Below, piece after piece: positions 47,402-59,368 of a DNA stretch of 64,000 nt. The position numbers were made by a program, and so were the translations under genes. The stretch spans positions 562,001 through 626,000 of the forward strand of contig NC_085072.1 of assembly GCF_963662255.1 (NCBI RefSeq), written 5' to 3'. Position 1 is the stretch's first letter. Each line of letters opens with the position of its first letter. The notes below the pieces were generated by a model that saw nothing but the letters and a program-made list of their open reading frames with translations, did not search any database and was not told where the DNA came from. The stretch is from Cinclus cinclus. Taxonomy: Eukaryota > Chordata > Aves > Passeriformes > Cinclidae.

Positions 47402-48378
47402 GGGCCTCCGATGGCAGCCAGGTTTGGAGGAGGGGGCAGCTTTGGTCTGGGAGAAATCCTCGTCCTTCTGGAATTTTTGGAGGCAAAAGCCCAGAATGGG
47501 CCGCAGGCAAGTTAGACAAGTTGGCTTTGAAAGGAGGCACTTTTCCGCAAGAAGCCAAACTCAAGAGCCCACTTGGCAGGTGTCATTTTGTAGGGCACGT
47601 TTGGGCCTCCAATGGCAGCCAGGTTTGGAGGAGGGGGCAGCTTTGGTCTGGGAGAAATCCTCGTCCTTCTGGAATTTTTGTAGGCAAAAGCCCTGCATGG
47701 GCCGCCGGCAAGTTGACTCCGAAAGGTGGCACTTTTCCCCAAGAAGCCAAACTCAAGAGCCCACTTGGCAGATGTCATTTTGTAGGGCGCGTTTGGGCCT
47801 CCGATGGCAGCCAGGTTTGGAGGAGGGGGCAGCTTTGGTCTGGGAGGAATCCTCGTCCTTCTGGAATTTTTGTAGGCAAAAGCCCAGGACGGGCCGCAGG
47901 CAAGTTAGGCAAGTTGGCTTTGAAAGGAGGCACTTTTCCCCAAGAAGCCAAACTCAAGAACCCACAATGCAGATGTCCTTTTGTAGGGCGCGTTTGGGCC
48001 TCCGATGGCAGCCAGGTTTGGAGGAGGGGGCAGTTTTGTTCTGGGAGAAATCCTCGTCCTTATGGAATTTTTGTCGGCAAAAGCCCTGCATGGGCCGCAG
48101 GCAAGTTGACTCCGAAAGGAGGCACTTTTCCCCAGGAAGCCAAACTCAAGAGCCCACTTGGCAGATGTCATTTTGTGGGGTGCGTTTGGGCCTCCGATGG
48201 CAGCCAGGTTTGGAGGAGGGGGCAGCTTTGGTCTGGGAGGAATCCTCGTCCTTATGGAATTTTTGTAGCAAAAGCCCGGGACCGGACACAGGCAAGTTTG
48301 TTTTGAAAGGAGTCACTTTCCCCCAAGAAGCCAAACTCAAGAGCCCACTTGGCAGGTGTCATTTTGTAGGGCACGTTT
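47402..48378. repeat. Part of a 1178-bp 6-mer segment, copy 1
   Basis: This stretch, with the monomer just before it, matches 51.14-52.31 kb at an offset of 3928 bp. Shared markers include GCAAGTTAGACAAG, CCTCCAATGG, GGAAAGGTGGCAC type, CAGTTTTGTTCTGGG, GTGGGGTGCG and a GTAGCAAAAG monomer with GGGACCGGACACAGG. The 6-mer is what distinguishes the 20-mer from the 14-mer downstream. Confidence 0.85.
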
Positions 48379-51300
48379 GGGCCTCCGATGGCAGCCAGGT
48401 TTGGAGGTGGGGGCAGCTTTGGTCTGGGAGAAATCCTCGTCCTTCTGGAATTTTTGTACTCAAAAGCCCAGGACGGGCCGCAGGCAAGTTAGGCAAGTTG
48501 GCTCCGAAAGGAGGCACTTTTCCCCAAGAAGCCAAACTCAAGAACCCACAATGCAGATGTCATTTTGTAGGGCGCGTTTGGGCCTCCGATGGCAGCCAGG
48601 TTTGGAGGAGGGGGCAGCTTTGGTCTGGGAGAAATCCTCGTCCTTATGGAATTTTTGTAGTCTAAAGCCCAGCACGGGCCGCAGGCTAGTTAGGCAAGTT
48701 GGCTTTGAAAGGAGGCACTTTTCCGCAAGAAGCCAAACTCAAGAGCCCACTTGGCAGATGTCATTTTGTAGGGCGCGTTTGGGCCTCCGATGGCAGCCAG
48801 GTTTGGAGGAGGGGGCAGCTTTGGTCTGGGAGAAATCCTCGTCCTTATGGAATTTTTGTAGGCAAAAGCCCAGGACGGGCCGCAGGCAAGTTGGCTTTGA
48901 AAGGAGGCACTTCCACCCAAGAAGCCAAACTCAAGAGCCCACTTGGCAGGTGTCATTTTGTAGGGCACGTTTGGGCCTCCGATGGCAGCCAGGTTTGGAG
49001 GAGGGGGCAGCTTTGGTCTGGGAGAAATCCTCGTCCTTCTGGAATTTTTGTAGGCAAAAGCCCTGCATGGGCCGCAGGCAAGTTGACTCCGAATGGAGGC
49101 ACTTTTCCCCAGGAAGCCAAACTCAAGAACCCTCAATGCAGGTGTCATTTTGTGGGGTGCGTTTGGGCCTCCGATGGCAGCCAGGTTTGGAGGAGGGAGT
49201 AGCTTTGGTCTGGGAGAAATCCTCGTCCTTCTGGAATTTTTGGAGGCAAAAGCCCAGGACGTGCCGCAGGCAAGTTAGGCAAGTTGGCTCCGAAAGGAGG
49301 CACTTTTCCCCAACAAGCCAAACTCAGGAGCCCACTTGGCAGATGTCATTTTGTGGGGCGCGTTTGGGCCTCTGATGGCAGCCAGGTTTGGAGGAGGGGG
49401 CAGCTTTGGTCTGGGAGAAATCCTCGTCCTTATGGAATTTTTGTAGTCTAAAGCCCAGCACGGGCCGCAGGCAATGTAGGCAAGTTGGCTTTGACAGGAG
49501 GCACTTTCCCCCAAGAAGCCAAACTCAAGAGCCCACTTGGCAGATGTCATTTTGTAGGGCGCATTTGGGCCTCCGATGGCAGCCAGGTTTGGAGGAGGGG
49601 GCAGCTTTGGTCTGGGAGAAATCCTCGTCCTTATGGAATTTTTGTAGGCAAAAGCCCAGGACGGGCCGCAGGCAAGTTGGCTCCGAAAGGAGGCACTTTC
49701 ACCCAAGAAGCCAAACTCAAGAGCCCACTTGGCAGGTGTCATTTTGTAGGGCGCGTTTGGGCCTCCGATGGCAGCCAGGTTTGGAGGAGGGGGCAGCTTT
49801 GGTCTGGGAGAAATTCTCGTCCTTCTGGAATTTTTGTTGGCAAAAGCCCAGGACGGTCCGCAGGCAAGTAAGGCAGGTTGGCTATGAAAGGAGTCACTTT
49901 TCCCCAAGAAGCCAAACTCAAGAATCCACAATGCAGATGTCCTTTTGTAGGGCGCGTTTGGGCCTCCGATGGCAGCCAGGTTTGGAGGAGGGGGCAGCTT
50001 TGGTCTGGGAGAAATCCTCGTCCTTATGGAATTTTTGTAGGCAAAAGCCCTGCATGGGCCGCAGGCAAGTTGACTCCGAAAGGAGGCACTTTTCCCCAAG
50101 AAGCCAAACTCAAGAGCCCGCTTGGCAGATGTCATTTTGTAGGGCGCGTTTGGGCCTCCGATGGCAGCCAGGTTTGGAGGAGGGGGCAGCTTTGGTCTGG
50201 GAGAAATCCTCGTCCTTCTGGAATTTTTGTAGGCAAAAGGCCAGAATGGGCCGCAGGCTAGTTAGACAAGTTGGCTTTGAAAGGAGGCACTTTTCCGCAA
50301 GAAGCCAAACTCAAGAGCCCACTTGGCAGGTGTCATTTTGTAGGGCACGTTTGGGCCTCCAATGGCAGCCAGGTTTGGAGGAGGGGGCAGCTTTGGTCTG
50401 GGAGAAATCCTCGTCCTTCTGGAATTTTTGTAGGCAAAAGCCCTGCATGGGCCGCCGGCAAGTTGACTCCGAAAGGTGGCACTTTTCCCCAAGAAGCCAA
50501 ACTCAAGAGCCCACTTGGCAGATGTCATTTTGTAGGGCGCGTTTGGGCCTCCGATGGCAGCCAGGTTTGGAGGAGGGGGCAGCTTTGGTCTGGGAGGAAT
50601 CCTCGTCCTTCTGGAATTTTTGTAGGCAAAAGCCCAGGACGGGCCGCAGGCAAGTTAGGCAAGTTGGCTTTGAAAGGAGGCACTTTTCCCCAAGAAGCCA
50701 AACTCAAGAACCCACAATGCAGATGTCCTTTTGTAGGGCGCGTTTGGGCCTCCGATGGCAGCCAGGTTTGGAGGAGGGGGCAGTTTTGTTCTGGGAGAAA
50801 TCCTCGTCCTTATGGAATTTTTGTCGGCAAAAGCCCTGCATGGGCCGCAGGCAAGTTGACTCCGAAAGGAGGCACTTTTCCCCAGGAAGCCAAACTCAAG
50901 AGCCCACTTGGCAGATGTCATTTTGTAGGGCGCGTTTGGGCCTCCGATGGCAGCCAGGTTTGGAGGAGGGGGCAGCTTTGGTCTGGGAGGAATCCTCGTC
51001 CTTATGGAATTTTTGTAGCAAAAGCCCGGGACCGGACACAGGCAAGTTTGTTTTGAAAGGAGTCACTTTCCCCCAAGAAGCCAAACTCAAGAGCCCACTT
51101 GGCAGGTGTCATTTTGTAGGGCGCGTTTGGGCCTCCGATGGCAGCCAGGTTTGGAGGAGGGGGCAGCTTTGGTCTGGGAGAAATCCTTGTCCTTATGGAA
51201 TTTTTGTAGGCAAAAGCGCAGGACGGGCCGCAGGCAAGTTAGGCAAGTTGGCTTTGAAAGGAGGCACTTTTCCCCAAGAAGCCAAACTCAAGAGCCCACT

Positions 51301-52306
51301 TGGCAGGTGTCATTTTGTAGGGCGCGTTTGGGCCTCCGATGGCAGCCAGGTTTGGAGGAGGGGGCAGCTTTGGTCTGGGAGAAATCCTCGTCCTTCTGGA
51401 ATTTTTGGAGGCAAAAGCCCAGAATGGGCCGCAGGCAAGTTAGACAAGTTGGCTTTGAAAGGAGGCACTTTTCCGCAAGAAGCCAAACTCAAGAGCCCAC
51501 TTGGCAGGTGTCATTTTGTAGGGCACGTTTGGGCCTCCAATGGCAGCCAGGTTTGGAGGAGGGGGCAGCTTTGGTCTGGGAGAAATCCTCGTCCTTCTGG
51601 AATTTTTGTAGGCAAAAGCCCTGCATGGGCCGCCGGCAAGTTGACTCCGAAAGGTGGCACTTTTCCCCAAGAAGCCAAACTCAAGAGCCCACTTGGCAGA
51701 TGTCATTTTGTAGGGCGCGTTTGGGCCTCCGATGGCAGCCAGGTTTGGAGGAGGGGGCAGCTTTGGTCTGGGAGGAATCCTCGTCCTTCTGGAATTTTTG
51801 TAGGCAAAAGCCCAGGACGGGCCGCAGGCAAGTTAGGCAAGTTGGCTTTGAAAGGAGGCACTTTTCCCCAAGAAGCCAAACTCAAGAACCCACAATGCAG
51901 ATGTCCTTTTGTAGGGCGCGTTTGGGCCTCCGATGGCAGCCAGGTTTGGAGGAGGGGGCAGTTTTGTTCTGGGAGAAATCCTCGTCCTTATGGAATTTTT
52001 GTCGGCAAAAGCCCTGCATGGGCCGCAGGCAAGTTGACTCCGAAAGGAGGCACTTTTCCCCAGGAAGCCAAACTCAAGAGCCCACTTGGCAGATGTCATT
52101 TTGTGGGGTGCGTTTGGGCCTCCGATGGCAGCCAGGTTTGGAGGAGGGGGCAGCTTTGGTCTGGGAGGAATCCTCGTCCTTATGGAATTTTTGTAGCAAA
52201 AGCCCGGGACCGGACACAGGCAAGTTTGTTTTGAAAGGAGTCACTTTCCCCCAAGAAGCCAAACTCAAGAGCCCACTTGGCAGGTGTCATTTTGTAGGGC
52301 ACGTTT
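48379..52306. repeat. 20-mer HOR unit, 3928 bp
   Basis: Bounded by successive GGAGGTGGGGGC markers. It consists of the 14 monomers found in the next unit plus a 1178-bp, 6-monomer insertion at its 3' end that duplicates 47.2-48.38 kb. Private markers include GGAGGGAGTAGC near 49195, CCCCAACAAGCC near 49311 and GGCAATGTAGGC near 49471. Confidence 0.9.
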
Positions 52307-55056
52307 GGGCCTCCGATGGCAGCCAGGTTTGGAGGTGGGGGCAGCTTTGGTCTGGGAGAAATCCTCGTCCTACTGGAATTTCTGTACTCAAAAGCCCAGG
52401 ACGGGCCGCAGGCAAGTTAGGCAAGTTGGCTCCGAAAGGAGGCACTTTTCCCCAGGAAGCCAAACTCAAGAACCCACAATGCAGATGTCATTTTGTAGGG
52501 CGCGTTTGGGCCTCCGATGGCAGCCAGGTTTGGAGGAGGGGGCAGCTTTGGTCTGGGAGAAATCCTCGTCCTTATGGAATTTTTGTAGTCTAAAGCCCAG
52601 CACGGGCCGCAGGCTAGTTAGGCAAGTTGGCTTTGAAAGGAGGCACTTTTCCGCAAGAAGCCAAACTCAAGAGCCCACTTGGCAGATGTCATTTTGTAGG
52701 GCGCGTTTGGGCCTCCGATGGCAGCCAGGTTTGGAGGAGGGGGCAGCTTTGGTCTGGGAGAAATCCTCGTCCTTATGGAATTTTTGTAGGCAAAAGCCCA
52801 GGACGGGCCGCAGGCAAGTTGGCTTTGAAAGGAGGCACTTCCACCCAAGAAGCCAAACTCAAGAGCCCACTTGGCAGGTGTCATTTTGTAGGGCACGTTT
52901 GGGCCTCCGATGGCAGCCAGGTTTGGAGGAGGGGGCAGCTTTGGTCTGGGAGAAATCCTCGTCCTTCTGGAATTTTTGTAGGCAAAAGCCCTGCATGGGC
53001 CGCAGGCAAGTTGACTCCGAATGGAGGCACTTTTCCCCAGGAAGCCAAACTCAAGAACCCTCAATGCAGGTGTCATTTTGTGGGGTGCGTTTGGGCCTCC
53101 GATGGCAGCCAGGTTTGGAGGAGGGAGTAGCTTTGGTCTGGGAGAAATCCTCGTCCTTCTGGAATTTTTGGAGGCAAAAGCCCAGGACGTGCCGCAGGCA
53201 AGTTAGGCAAGTTGGCTCCGAAAGGAGGCACTTTTCCCCAACAAGCCAAACTCAGGAGCCCACTTGGCAGATGTCATTTTGTGGGGCGCGTTTGGGCCTC
53301 TGATGGCAGCCAGGTTTGGAGGAGGGGGCAGCTTTGGTCTGGGAGAAATCCTCGTCCTTATGGAATTTTTGTAGTCTAAAGCCCAGCACGGGCCGCAGGC
53401 TAGTTAGGCAAGTTGGCTTTGAAAGGAGGCACTTTCCCCCAAGAAGCCAAACTCAAGAGCCCACTTGGCAGATGTCATTTTGTAGGGCGCATTTGGGCCT
53501 CCGATGGCAGCCAGGTTTGGAGGAGGGGGCAGCTTTGGTCTGGGAGAAATCCTCGTCCTTATGGAATTTTTGTAGGCAAAAGCCCAGGACGGGCCGCAGG
53601 CAAGTTGGCTCCGAAAGGAGGCACTTTCACCCAAGAAGCCAAACTCAAGAGCCCACTTGGCAGGTGTCATTTTGTAGGGCGCGTTTGGGCCTCCGATGGC
53701 AGCCAGGTTTGGAGGAGGGGGCAGCTTTGGTCTGGGAGAAATTCTCGTCCTTATGGAATTTTTGTTGGCAAAAGCCCAGGACGGTCCGCAGGCAAGTAAG
53801 GCAGGTTGGCTATGAAAGGAGTCACTTTTCCCCAAGAAGCCAAACTCAAGAATCCACAATGCAGATGTCCTTTTGTAGGGCGCGTTTGGGCCTCCGATGG
53901 CAGCCAGGTTTGGAGGAGGGGGCAGCTTTGGTCTGGGAGAAATCCTCGTCCTTATGGAATTTTTGTAGGCAAAAGCCCTGCATGGGCCGCAGGCAAGTTG
54001 ACTCCGAAAGGAGGCACTTTTCCCCAAGAAGCCAAACTCAAGAGCCCGCTTGGCAGATGTCATTTTGTAGGGCGCGTTTGGGCCTCCGATGGCAGCCAGG
54101 TTTGGAGGAGGGGGCAGCTTTGGTCTGGGAGAAATCCTCGTCCTTCTGGAATTTTTGTAGGCAAAAGGCCAGAATGGGCCGCAGGCTAGTTAGACAAGTT
54201 GGCTTTGAAAGGAGGCACTTTTCCGCAAGAAGCCAAACTCAAGAGCCCACTTGGCAGGTGTCATTTTGTAGGGCACGTTTGGGCCTCCAATGGCAGCCAG
54301 GTTTGGAGGAGGGGGCAGCTTTGGTCTGGGAGAAATCCTCGTCCTTCTGGAATTTTTGTAGGCAAAAGCCCTGCATGGGCCGCCGGCAAGTTGACTCCGA
54401 AAGGTGGCACTTTTCCCCAAGAAGCCAAACTCAAGAGCCCACTTGGCAGATGTCATTTTGTAGGGCGCGTTTGGGCCTCCGATGGCAGCCAGGTTTGGAG
54501 GAGGGGGCAGCTTTGGTCTGGGAGGAATCCTCGTCCTTCTGGAATTTTTGTAGGCAAAAGCCCAGGACGGGCCGCAGGCAAGTTAGGCAAGTTGGCTTTG
54601 AAAGGAGGCACTTTTCCCCAAGAAGCCAAACTCAAGAACCCACAATGCAGATGTCCTTTTGTAGGGCGCGTTTGGGCCTCCGATGGCAGCCAGGTTTGGA
54701 GGAGGGGGCAGTTTTGTTCTGGGAGAAATCCTCGTCCTTATGGAATTTTTGTCGGCAAAAGCCCTGCATGGGCCGCAGGCAAGTTGACTCCGAAAGGAGG
54801 CACTTTTCCCCAGGAAGCCAAACTCAAGAGCCCACTTGGCAGATGTCATTTTGTAGGGCGCGTTTGGGCCTCCGATGGCAGCCAGGTTTGGAGGAGGGGG
54901 CAGCTTTGGTCTGGGAGGAATCCTCGTCCTTATGGAATTTTTGTAGCAAAAGCCCGGGACCGGACACAGGCAAGTTTGTTTTGAAAGGAGTCACTTTCCC
55001 CCAAGAAGCCAAACTCAAGAGCCCACTTGGCAGGTGTCATTTTGTAGGGCACGTTT
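52307..55056. repeat. 14-mer HOR unit, 2750 bp, copy 1
   Basis: Repeats the main body of the 20-mer with shared rare variants (GGAGGGAGTAGC near 53125, CCCCAACAAGCC near 53239, GCAAGTAAGGCAGG near 53794, AAAAGGCCAGAATGG near 54165). Fourteen monomers with seven long and one 191-bp copy give 2750 bp. Private changes include CCTACTGGAATTTCTGTAC near 52369. Confidence 0.9.
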
Positions 55057-56637
55057 GGGCCTCCGATGGCAGCCAGGTTTGGAGGTGGGGGCAGCTTTGG
55101 TCTGGGAGAAATCCTCGTCCTTCTGGAATTTTTGTACTCAAAAGCCCAGGACGGGCCGCAGGCAAGTTAGGCAAGTTGGCTCCGAAAGGAGGCACTTTTC
55201 CCCAAGAAGCCAAACTCAAGAACCCACAATGCAGATGTCATTTTGTAGGGCGCGTTTGGGCCTCCGATGGCAGCCAGGTTTGGAGGAGGGGGCAGCTTTG
55301 GTCTGGGAGAAATCCTCGTCCTTATGGAATTTTTGTAGTCTAAAGCCCAGCACGGGCCGCAGGCTAGTTAGGCAAGTTGGCTTTGAAAGGAGGCACTTTT
55401 CCGCAAGAAGCCAAACTCAAGAGCCCACTTGGCAGATGTCATTTTGTAGGGCGCGTTTGGGCCTCCGATGGCAGCCAGGTTTGGAGGAGGGGGCAGCTTT
55501 GGTCTGGGAGAAATCCTCGTCCTTATGGAATTTTTGTAGGCAAAAGCCCAGGACGGGCCGCAGGCAAGTTGGCTTTGAAAGGAGGCACTTCCACCCAAGA
55601 AGCCAAACTCAAGAGCCCACTTGGCAGGTGTCATTTTGTAGGGCACGTTTGGGCCTCCGATGGCAGCCAGGTTTGGAGGAGGGGGCAGCTTTGGTCTGGG
55701 AGAAATCCTCGTCCTTCTGGAATTTTTGTAGGCAAAAGCCCTGCATGGGCCGCAGGCAAGTTGACTCCGAATGGAGGCACTTTTCCCCAGGAAGCCAAAC
55801 TCAAGAACCCTCAATGCAGGTGTCATTTTGTGGGGTGCGTTTGGGCCTCCGATGGCAGCCAGGTTTGGAGGAGGGAGTAGCTTTGGTCTGGGAGAAATCC
55901 TCGTCCTTCTGGAATTTTTGGAGGCAAAAGCCCAGGACGTGCCGCAGGCAAGTTAGGCAAGTTGGCTCCGAAAGGAGGCACTTTTCCCCAACAAGCCAAA
56001 CTCAGGAGCCCACTTGGCAGATGTCATTTTGTGGGGCGCGTTTGGGCCTCTGATGGCAGCCAGGTTTGGAGGAGGGGGCAGCTTTGGTCTGGGAGAAATC
56101 CTCGTCCTTATGGAATTTTTGTAGTCTAAAGCCCAGCACGGGCCGCAGGCTAGTTAGGCAAGTTGGCTTTGACAGGAGGCACTTTCCCCCAAGAAGCCAA
56201 ACTCAAGAGCCCACTTGGCAGATGTCATTTTGTAGGGCGCATTTGGGCCTCCGATGGCAGCCAGGTTTGGAGGAGGGGGCAGCTTTGGTCTGGGAGAAAT
56301 CCTCGTCCTTATGGAATTTTTGTAGGCAAAAGCCCAGGACGGGCCGCAGGCAAGTTGGCTCCGAAAGGAGGCACTTTCACCCAAGAAGCCAAACTCAAGA
56401 GCCCACTTGGCAGGTGTCATTTTGTAGGGCGCGTTTGGGCCTCCGATGGCAGCCAGGTTTGGAGGAGGGGGCAGCTTTGGTCTGGGAGAAATTCTCGTCC
56501 TTATGGAATTTTTGTTGGCAAAAGCCCAGGACGGTCCGCAGGCAAGTAAGGCAGGTTGGCTATGAAAGGAGTCACTTTTCCCCAAGAAGCCAAACTCAAG
56601 AACCCACAATGCAGATGTCCTTTTGTAGGGCGCGTTT
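55057..56637. repeat. 14-mer HOR unit, copy 2, truncated
   Basis: Matches 52307 onward at 2750 bp, including GGAGGGAGTAGC, CCCCAACAAGCC and GCAAGTAAGGCAGG. Agreement stops inside the monomer that starts at 56638, which is a chimera of two monomer classes. Confidence 0.88.
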
Positions 56638-56829
56638 GGGCCTCCGATGGCAGCCAGGTTTGGAGGAGGGGGCAGCTTTGGTCTGGGAGAAATCCTCGTC
56701 CTTATGGAATTTTTGTAGTCTAAAGCCCAGCACGGGCCGCAGGCAAGTTGACTCCGAAAGGAGGCACTTTTCCCCAAGAAGCCAAACTCAAGAGCCCGCT
56801 TGGCAGATGTCATTTTGTAGGGCGCGTTT
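56638..56829 (+). repeat. Chimeric monomer at the end of the 14-mer train
   Basis: The first part has GTAGTCTAAAGCCCAGCACG, which elsewhere is followed by GGCTAGTTAGGC and makes a 201-bp monomer. Here it joins GCAAGTTGACTCCGAAAGG, the end of the CCTGCATGGG class, giving 192 bp. In the matching places of the two preceding units the whole monomer is of the CCTGCATGGG class. The join within GGGCCGCAGGC suggests gene conversion or unequal exchange inside a monomer. Confidence 0.82.
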
Positions 56830-59368
56830 GGGCCTCCGATGGCAGCCAGGTTTGGCGGAGGGGGCAGCTTTGTTCTGGGAGAAATCCTCGTCCTTATGGA
56901 ATTTTTGTAGCAAAAGTCCGGGACGGGATGCAGGCAAGTTGGTTTTGAAAGGAGTCACTTTTCCCCAAGAAGCCAAACTCAAGAGCCCACTTGGCAGATG
57001 TCATTTTGTAGGGCGCGTTTGGGCCTCCGATGGCAGCCAGGTTTGGAGGAGGGGGCAGCTTTGGTCTGGGAGAAATCCTCGTCCTTCTGGAATTTTTGGA
57101 GGCAAAAGCCCAGGACGGGCCGCAGGCAAGTTAGGCAAGTTGGCTCCGAAAGGAGGCACTTTTCCCCAAGAAGCCAAACACAGGAGCCCACGTGGCAGAT
57201 GTCATTATGTGGGGCGCGTTTGGGCCTCTGATGGCAGCCAGGTTTGGAGGAGGGGGCAGCTTTGGTCTGGGAGAAATCCTCGTCCTTATGGAATTTTTGT
57301 AGGCAAAAGCCCTGCATGGGCCGCCGGCAAGTTGACTCCGAAAGGAGGCACTTTTCCCCAGGAAGCCAAACTCAAGAGCCCGCTTGGCAGATGTCATTTT
57401 GTAGGGCGCGTTTGGGCCTCCGATGGCAGCCAGGTTTGGCGGAGGGGGCAGCTTTGTTCTGGGAGAAATCCTCGTCCATATGGAATTTTTGTAGCAAAAG
57501 TGCGGGACGGGATGAAGGCAAGTTGGTTTTGAAAGGAGTCACTTTTCCCCAAGAAGCCAAACTCAAGAGCCCACTTGGCAGATGTCATTTTGTAGGGCGC
57601 GTTTGGGCCTCCGATGGCAGCCAGGTTTGGAGGAGGGGGCAGCTTTGGTCTGGGAGAAATCCTCGTCCTTATGGAATTTTTGTAGTCTAAAACCCCAGCA
57701 CGGGCCGCAGGCTAGTTAGGCAAGTTGGCTTTGAAAGGAGGCACTTTTCCCCAAGAAGCCAAACTCAAGAACCCACAATGCAGATGTCATTTTGTAGGGC
57801 GCGTTTGGGCCTCCGATGGCAGCCAGGTTTGGAGGAGGGGGCAGCTTTGGTCTGGGAGAAATCCTCGTCCTTATGGAATTTTTGTAGGCAAAAGCCCAGG
57901 ACGGGCCGCAGGCAAGTTGGCTTTGAAAGGAGGCACTTCCACCCAAGAAGCCAAACTCAAGAGCCCACTTGGCAGGTGTCATTTTGTAGGGCACGTTTGG
58001 GCCTCCGATGGCAGCCAGGTTTGGAGGAGGGGGCAGCTTTGGTCTGGGAGAAATCCTCGTCCTTCTGGAATTTTTGTAGGCAAAAGCCCAGAATGGGGCG
58101 CAGGCAAGTTGACTCCGAAAGGAGGCACTTTTCCCCAGGAAGCCAAACTCAAGAACCCTCAATGCAGGTGTCATTTTGTGGGGCGCGTTTCGGCCTCCGA
58201 TGGCAGCCAGGTTTGGAGGAGGGGGCAGCTTTGGTCTGGGAGAAATCCTCGTCCTTATGGAATTTTTGGAGGCAAAAGCCCAGGACGGGCCGCAGGCAAG
58301 TTAGGCAAGTTGGCTCTGAAAGGTGGCACTTTTCCCCAAGAAGCCAAACTCAGGAGCCCACTTGGCAGATGTCATTTTGTGGGGCGCGTTTGGGCCTCCG
58401 ATGGCAGCCAGGTTTGGAGGAGGGGGCAGCTTTGGTCTGGGAGAAATCCTCGTCCTTATGGAATTTTTGTAGTCTAAAGCCCAGCACGGGCCGCAGGCTA
58501 GTTAGGCAAGTTGGCTTTGAAAGGAGGCACTTTTCCCCAAGAAGCCAAACTCAAGAGCCCACTTGGCAGATGTCATTTTGTAGGGCGCGTTTGGGCCTCC
58601 GATGGCAGCCAGGTTTGGAGGAGGGGGCAGCTTTGGTCTGGGAAAAATCCTCGTCCTTATGGAATTTTTGTAGGCAAAAGCCCAGGACGGGCCGCAGGCA
58701 AGTTGGCTCAGAAAGGAGGCACTTCCACCCAAGAAGCCAAACTCAAGAGCCCACTTGGCAGGTGTCATTTTGTAGGGCGCGTTTGGGCCTCCGATGGCAG
58801 CCAGGTTTGGAGGAGGGGGCAGCTTTGGTCTGGGAGAAATCCTCGTCCTTCTGGAATTTTTGGAGTCAAAAGCCCAGCACGGGCCGCAGGCTAGTTAGGC
58901 TAGTTGGCTATGAAAGGAGGCACTTTTCCCCAAGAAGCCAAACTCAAGAGCCCACTTGGCAGGTGACATTTTGTAGGGTGCGTTTGGGCCTCCGATGGCA
59001 GCCAGGTTTGGAGGAGGGGGCAGCTTTGGTCTGGGAGAAATCCTCGTCCTTATGGAATTTTTGTAGGCAAAAGCCCTGCATGGGCCGCCGGCAAGTTGAC
59101 TCCGAAAGGAGGCACTTTTCCCCAAGAAGCCAAACTCAAGAGCCCGCTTGGCAGATGTCATTTTGTAGGGCGCGTTTGGGCCTCCGATGGCAGCCAGGTT
59201 TGGAGGAGGGGGCAGCTTTGTTCTGGGAGAAATCCTCGTCCTTATGGAATTTTTGTAGCAAAAGTCCGGGACGGGATGCAGGCAAGTTGGTTTTGAAAGG
59301 AGTCACTTTTCCCCAAGAAGCCAAACTCAAGAACCCACAATGCTGATGTCATTTTGAAGGGCGCGTTT

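Larger units (their letters stand above)
39033..48665 (+). other. 3210-codon stop-free satellite tract (not called as a gene)
   Basis: This is the longest open frame in the window. It spans roughly 49 monomers, and it exists because monomers of 192 and 201 bp are multiples of 3 and this frame has no stop in the common sequence. Its listed start is a TTG just after a TGA created by CTCTGATGG. It ends in the GTAGTCTAAAGC monomer near 48658. A second forward frame is also open over 42265-48306 (2013 codons). The tract lacks the frame-shifting 191-bp class over about 40.3-48.2 kb. I see no intron, promoter or polyadenylation signal. The variable positions change amino acids freely, so I read it as non-coding satellite. 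Confidence 0.85.

Noticed and set aside
39033..48665. A giant tandem-repeat protein gene of 3210 residues, and the many other open frames of 60-950 residues on both strands
   Set aside because: All are translations of the same satellite monomer in whatever frame lacks a stop. Overlapping frames on both strands are open at once, starts are often TTG, variants change residues freely, and stops appear at simple CpG transitions such as CTCCGA to CTCTGA. No gene structure accompanies them.
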